In this document: piece by piece, positions 60,504-64,000 of the stretch
Layout: every line of letters starts with the position of its first letter
Numbering within the stretch: position 1 is the stretch's first letter
DNA from: an uncultured Eubacterium sp.
GTDB taxonomy: Bacteria; Bacillota; Clostridia; Oscillospirales; Acutalibacteraceae
Assembly: GCA_910583925.1 (NCBI GenBank)
Contig: CAJTZJ010000002.1
Span: forward strand, 1 to 64,000
Reading direction: 5' to 3'
DNA length: 64,000 nucleotides
Position numbers and translations under genes: made by a program
The notes under the pieces: generated by a model
What the model saw: the letters and a program-made list of their open reading frames with translations, nothing else
Told to the model about the DNA's origin: nothing
The model's database searches: none

Positions 60504-61722
60504 ATTATTAAAAGTTTTTTGCGTGATTTTTTCCGTTATGCTTGTTTTTTCAGGCACTTTCGCTGCAGAGGCTGCTTCAAAATCCTCGCTTGAATCTCAG
60601 AAAAATAAAATTCAGGATGAGATTGATGCATCGCAGAAAAAAATAGATGCACTTAAGGCCGAAAAATCAAAGCAGATGGAATATCTTTCAGCGCTTCAGG
60701 CAAAAATAGAATTGATTCAAGATAAATTGGATATGCTTGAGGATCAGCGTGATTCTCTTCAGAATGAGATTGATGCGATTGAAGCAAAAATAGAAAAAAC
60801 GGAAGCAGAAATTGAAGAAACACAAAGAAGAATAGAACAGAAAAAACAGGAATTTAAAGAGGTTTATGATACGTATTGCCAAAGGCTTCGTGCTATGTAT
60901 ATTTCAGGCAATGTAAGTACTCTTGAAATGTTCCTTGAAACCGGTATGGATATGTCCTCTATGCTTACCCGTGCTGAAATGGTTAAACAGGTTTCTGAAA
61001 GTGATAAGAGAACACTTGATGATTTAATGACTAAAATGCAGGAAATTGAAGCGGAAAGACAGGCACTTGCCGAAAAAAAGATTGAGCTTGATGAAGACAA
61101 GGTTGCTCTAGATAAACAGAAAACGCAGCTTCAGAGTTCAATTGATGAAATTGAATCCTCAAAAAAAGAGCTGGATGCCGAGGCAGCTAAAGCCAATGCC
61201 ATGATCAGAAGTATTGACAGTAAGCAATCCGGCATTATGGAAGCGATTGAAACAGATCGAAAAAAGCTTGCACAGATAGAAAATGAACTCAGAAATGCAA
61301 ATAATTCCGTTAAGCCAAGCGGAGAATATACTGCAGGTTCAGGAAGACTCGGTTATCCGACAAGCTACAGAACCATTTCTGCCGGTTATCCGAATTACAG
61401 CAGCGGTGCTTATCATGGCGGCATTGATTTTCCATGTCCGACAGGAACACCTGTTTATGCTGCGGACTCCGGTTATGTTACAGTTGCAACTTATTCAAAC
61501 GTCAGCTATGGAAATCGAGTTATGATTAATCACGGCAACGGTCTATCCACACTGTATGCTCATAACAGCCGTCTGGTTGTAAGTGTCGGTCAGGCTGTAT
61601 CAAAGGGACAGATTATTGCTTATTCAGGCTCAACAGGCAACTCAACGGGACCACATTGTCATTTTGAAGTAAGATTGGGTAACAGTGCGCAACGAGTAAA
61701 TCCATTAAACTATCTTGGCTGA
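60484..61722 (+). CDS. coiled-coil murein hydrolase, CwlO/EnvC-like, M23 (first of three)
   Basis: 412 aa. Signal peptide ending about 30 ([11 protein letters not shown]), a long coiled coil (about 33-290) with the conserved [21 protein letters not shown] kink in short words (RLRAMYISG), and a C-terminal M23 LytM domain with both zinc motifs intact (HGGID and HCHFEV). So it can be a hydrolase itself, unlike EnvC, which is degenerate. It is coupled to ftsX by overlap. GTG start 60484 behind AAGGAA. Confidence 0.92.
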   Translation: MRSVESKLLKVFCVIFSVMLVFSGTFAAEAASKSSLESQKNKIQDEIDASQKKIDALKAEKSKQMEYLSALQAKIELIQDKLDMLEDQRDSLQNEIDAIEAKIEKTEAEIEETQRRIEQKKQEFKEVYDTYCQRLRAMYISGNVSTLEMFLETGMDMSSMLTRAEMVKQVSESDKRTLDDLMTKMQEIEAERQALAEKKIELDEDKVALDKQKTQLQSSIDEIESSKKELDAEAAKANAMIRSIDSKQSGIMEAIETDRKKLAQIENELRNANNSVKPSGEYTAGSGRLGYPTSYRTISAGYPNYSSGAYHGGIDFPCPTGTPVYAADSGYVTVATYSNVSYGNRVMINHGNGLSTLYAHNSRLVVSVGQAVSKGQIIAYSGSTGNSTGPHCHFEVRLGNSAQRVNPLNYLG

Positions 61723-61773
61723 TTATTACATATTATTTTTTGAAAAGTATTAATATTCAAGGAAGTGGAGTCA

Positions 61774-63168
61774 ATGAAACTGATCAGCATATTTAAGAAG
61801 CCGATTTCTGTTTTATTGACTTTCTGCTTTATTTTCGCAATGTCGGAAATTTCCATTTATCGTGCTATGGCAGAGTTTTCTCCTGAAGAGGAAAAGGGTG
61901 TTATAGAGCAGAAAATCAAAGAAGCAAATAATAAGCTTGATGAACTGGATGCCGAATCGGCAGGAGCAAAGGAACGCCTTGATGCACTCAACGAAAAAAT
62001 AAATTATCTTGAGCAGGAAATGAAGCTTGTTGATAATGATGTTGAAAAAGGTAAAGCCGATGTTGCTTCTTTACAGCTTGATTGCGAGGAAAATGAAAAA
62101 GCAATTTTAACTGCTGAAAAGGATATTGAAAGGCTTTCAGCGGAACTTGATACTGCCAATACGCAGTTTAATGAAAATTATGAGGCTTATCGCCAAAGGC
62201 TTCGTGCCATGTATATCAGCGGAGATACAAGCATTGTTGCGTTTCTCTTAACAAGTAATGATATTTCTCAGCTTTTAACCCGTCTAGAAATGCTTCGATC
62301 AATATCTAAGAAAGACAGTGAACTTCTTGATAATATCCAATCTGAAATGGAAGAAATAAAGGCTTCCAAAATAGAATTGACGGAGCGAGAGGCACAGCTT
62401 ACTGCGCAGAGAACGGCACTTTTGAAGAATAAAGAAAAGCTTGAAAAAAGTATTATTGCGCTGGAAGAAAAGCAAAATTCACTGAATGAAAAGAAAACAA
62501 ACCTTTCTGCTGAAATGGTTGGAGCAAATACGCTCATAAAAAAACTCAGTGAAGAAACGGGATATTATACCGAATTTCTTGAGGATAATCGTGAAAGTCT
62601 TGATGAAATAGACAGAAAGCTTGCTGCTGCGGCAAGTAAGTATGCAGATACTGTTGTTACAACAACTGCCACAACTGCAGCTGCTTCAGGCAATAACGAA
62701 GCCGCTTCATCCACAACCGATTCAACGACTAAAAAAAATACAAACAGCTATATACATTTTACCTATCCTGTTCCGTCTCAAAAAATGATTACTTGCGGAT
62801 TTTACGGCTATCCGAATCATAATGGATGTGATTTTGCCTGCTCTTTAAATTCCAATGTTGTTGCAGCAGAATCCGGAACGGTTATTATTTCCGATGATTT
62901 GGTAAATGAGGACGGCTCCTACCGAAGCTACGGAAGATATATAGTTATTCTGCATGATAAAACAACGAAATCGGGAGATCCCGTTTATACCCTTTATGCC
63001 CATAATGCCGTAAGGCTTGTGTCAGAAGGGCAGCGTGTTAAAAAGGGTCAGCTGATAGCTTATTCGGGTTCAACAGGAAATTCCTCCGGCCCCCATTGCC
63101 ATTTTGAGGTAAGAACACCTACCGCTTCCTCGGCAGACAGGAAAAATCCGGCAGAGTATTTGCCATAA
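61774..63168 (+). CDS. coiled-coil murein hydrolase, M23 (second of three)
   Basis: 464 aa, a paralogue of the previous gene: N-terminal signal or anchor, coiled coil (about 30-290) with [14 protein letters not shown], a Thr/Ala/Ser-rich linker (TTTATTAAASGN, about 295-325) and an M23 domain with HNGCD and HCHFEV intact. The linker and an inserted loop before the second zinc motif distinguish it from the first copy. ATG 61774 with AAGGAAGTGGAG upstream, 51 nt after the first copy. Confidence 0.92.
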   Translation: MKLISIFKKPISVLLTFCFIFAMSEISIYRAMAEFSPEEEKGVIEQKIKEANNKLDELDAESAGAKERLDALNEKINYLEQEMKLVDNDVEKGKADVASLQLDCEENEKAILTAEKDIERLSAELDTANTQFNENYEAYRQRLRAMYISGDTSIVAFLLTSNDISQLLTRLEMLRSISKKDSELLDNIQSEMEEIKASKIELTEREAQLTAQRTALLKNKEKLEKSIIALEEKQNSLNEKKTNLSAEMVGANTLIKKLSEETGYYTEFLEDNRESLDEIDRKLAAAASKYADTVVTTTATTAAASGNNEAASSTTDSTTKKNTNSYIHFTYPVPSQKMITCGFYGYPNHNGCDFACSLNSNVVAAESGTVIISDDLVNEDGSYRSYGRYIVILHDKTTKSGDPVYTLYAHNAVRLVSEGQRVKKGQLIAYSGSTGNSSGPHCHFEVRTPTASSADRKNPAEYLP

Positions 63169-63239
63169 ATATAATTAGCAATATCACTATTAAGTATAGT
63201 ATAATAAAAATATAAATTATTTTAATTGGGCGTGATGTA

Positions 63240-64000
63240 ATGCATCATAAAAATTCAATAAAATTCGCAATATTGTTTTTGTCTTTCTGCCTTATGATTT
63301 CTTTTGTTTCGGCAGGAGGTTATCATTCTTATGCTGATGAGAAAAAGCCTGCCGCAAGTGCAAAGGAAAGCACAACATCTTCCGAAAAGGCAAAGGCGGA
63401 GGCTCAGCGAAAGCTGGAAGCACAAAGGCAGGAATTTGAAAAGAATATTGCTGATCTTGATACAAAGCTTAATGCACTTGCCTCTATTTCAAAGGATACA
63501 GAGGAATACATAAATACACTTGATCAGAAAATCGGTTATGTAAATCAGCAGCTTACCGTGCTGGACAGCCAGATAGCGGATTTTCATGAGGAAATTGATG
63601 CGCTTCAGAAAAAGATTGATAAAAATCAGGCAGAGGCGGATGCTTTGCAGGCTGAAATTGATGCTGTTCAGGCTAAGATTGATAAGCTGAATCAGGAGTT
63701 TGAAGAAAAGCTTTCGGAATATCGTTCAAGAATGCGTGCGGTTTATGTTTCCGGCAGTTCAAGTCTTATTGAATCCTTGCTGGATTGCTCTGATTTGTCT
63801 AAGCTTTTTACAAGATATGAAATGATTAAAACCATGTCAAAGGCAGATTCAAATCTTCTTTCTGATATTCAGGCAGAAACAGATAAAATAATGCAGCAGG
63901 AATCGGATCTTAATGGGAAAAAGGCGAATCTTGATTTAATGAAATCAGATTTATATCTTAAGAAAAATGACCTTGAAACTAAGCAAAGTCAATTAACGGA
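63240..64000 (+). CDS. coiled-coil murein hydrolase-like protein (third of three, truncated by window)
   Basis: 253 codons are open to the end of the window from ATG 63240. Signal peptide (FAILFLSFCLMISFVSAGG), Ala/Lys/Ser linker, then a coiled coil with RSRMRAVYVSGSSS at the same place as the RLRAMYISG kink in the other two copies, and the following LLDCSDLSKLFTRYEMIKTMSK matches their LTRLEM region. The C-terminal domain lies outside the window, so presence of M23 is inferred. GGGCGTGATGTA upstream is a weak ribosome site. Confidence 0.85.
   Translation, partial: MHHKNSIKFAILFLSFCLMISFVSAGGYHSYADEKKPAASAKESTTSSEKAKAEAQRKLEAQRQEFEKNIADLDTKLNALASISKDTEEYINTLDQKIGYVNQQLTVLDSQIADFHEEIDALQKKIDKNQAEADALQAEIDAVQAKIDKLNQEFEEKLSEYRSRMRAVYVSGSSSLIESLLDCSDLSKLFTRYEMIKTMSKADSNLLSDIQAETDKIMQQESDLNGKKANLDLMKSDLYLKKNDLETKQSQLT

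Overview
The window looks like a chromosome segment of an anaerobic gut-type Clostridia, most likely Oscillospiraceae/Ruminococcaceae. This rests on moderately AT-rich DNA, strong GGAGG-type ribosome sites, TTGACA/TATAAT promoters, radical-SAM and pyruvate-formate-lyase-activating enzymes, a DnaD/DnaI primosome pair, DUF951, and an FHA-FtsW-PBP operon. The assignment is inference from gene content; no search was run.

Region 1 (about 1-7300) is foreign. A large serine recombinase, a RepA_N-like initiator and a cysteine-rich VLP protein, all richer in GC than the chromosome, are what is left of an integrative element. They sit beside an AT-richer cargo of a winged-helix protein, an MFS efflux pump, a uracil-DNA-glycosylase-like protein and a WYL regulator. 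Two similar repeats of about 36 bp, in inverted orientation, bracket the segment.

Region 2 (7300-20640) is housekeeping. On the minus strand is a DUF951-prfA-Nudix-(Sua5/CoaE fusion)-M18 aminopeptidase operon. An S1-domain protein and an esterase follow. Next come an ECF vitamin transporter (S component divergent from A1-A2-T), a CsoR-like metal sensor, tRNA-Gly(GCC) and the dnaD-dnaI primosome genes.

Region 3 (20690-28300) is amino-acid metabolism on the minus strand: a TrpXYZ-type ABC transporter, DAHP synthase, a DRE-TIM aldolase-like protein, and serA-serC. Four promoters in it carry an inverted repeat with CTTTAA/TTAAAG halves just downstream of the -10, which suggests a common regulator.

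Region 4 (28400-41900): ddl-murI-ywiB-like-argS, a radical SAM protein, a Phd/RelE-type toxin-antitoxin pair flanked by direct repeats, the GGGtGRT/IscU-like pair, a small very AT-rich island, a PI-PLC-like protein and a PHP phosphoesterase pair.

Region 5 (41900-50900): a DUF5054/GH38-like protein, a thiamine-precursor ABC operon under what appears to be a TPP-type riboswitch with an unusual second arm, pflA, a membrane-tethered XRE-DUF4097 regulator and an aldose epimerase.

Region 6 (51000-64000) is envelope growth and division: FHA-FtsW-PBP, hflX, a pseudouridine synthase, a PucR/CdaR regulator, then ftsE-ftsX followed by three consecutive coiled-coil murein-hydrolase (CwlO/EnvC-like) genes, the third running off the window. 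No CRISPR array or rRNA was seen.
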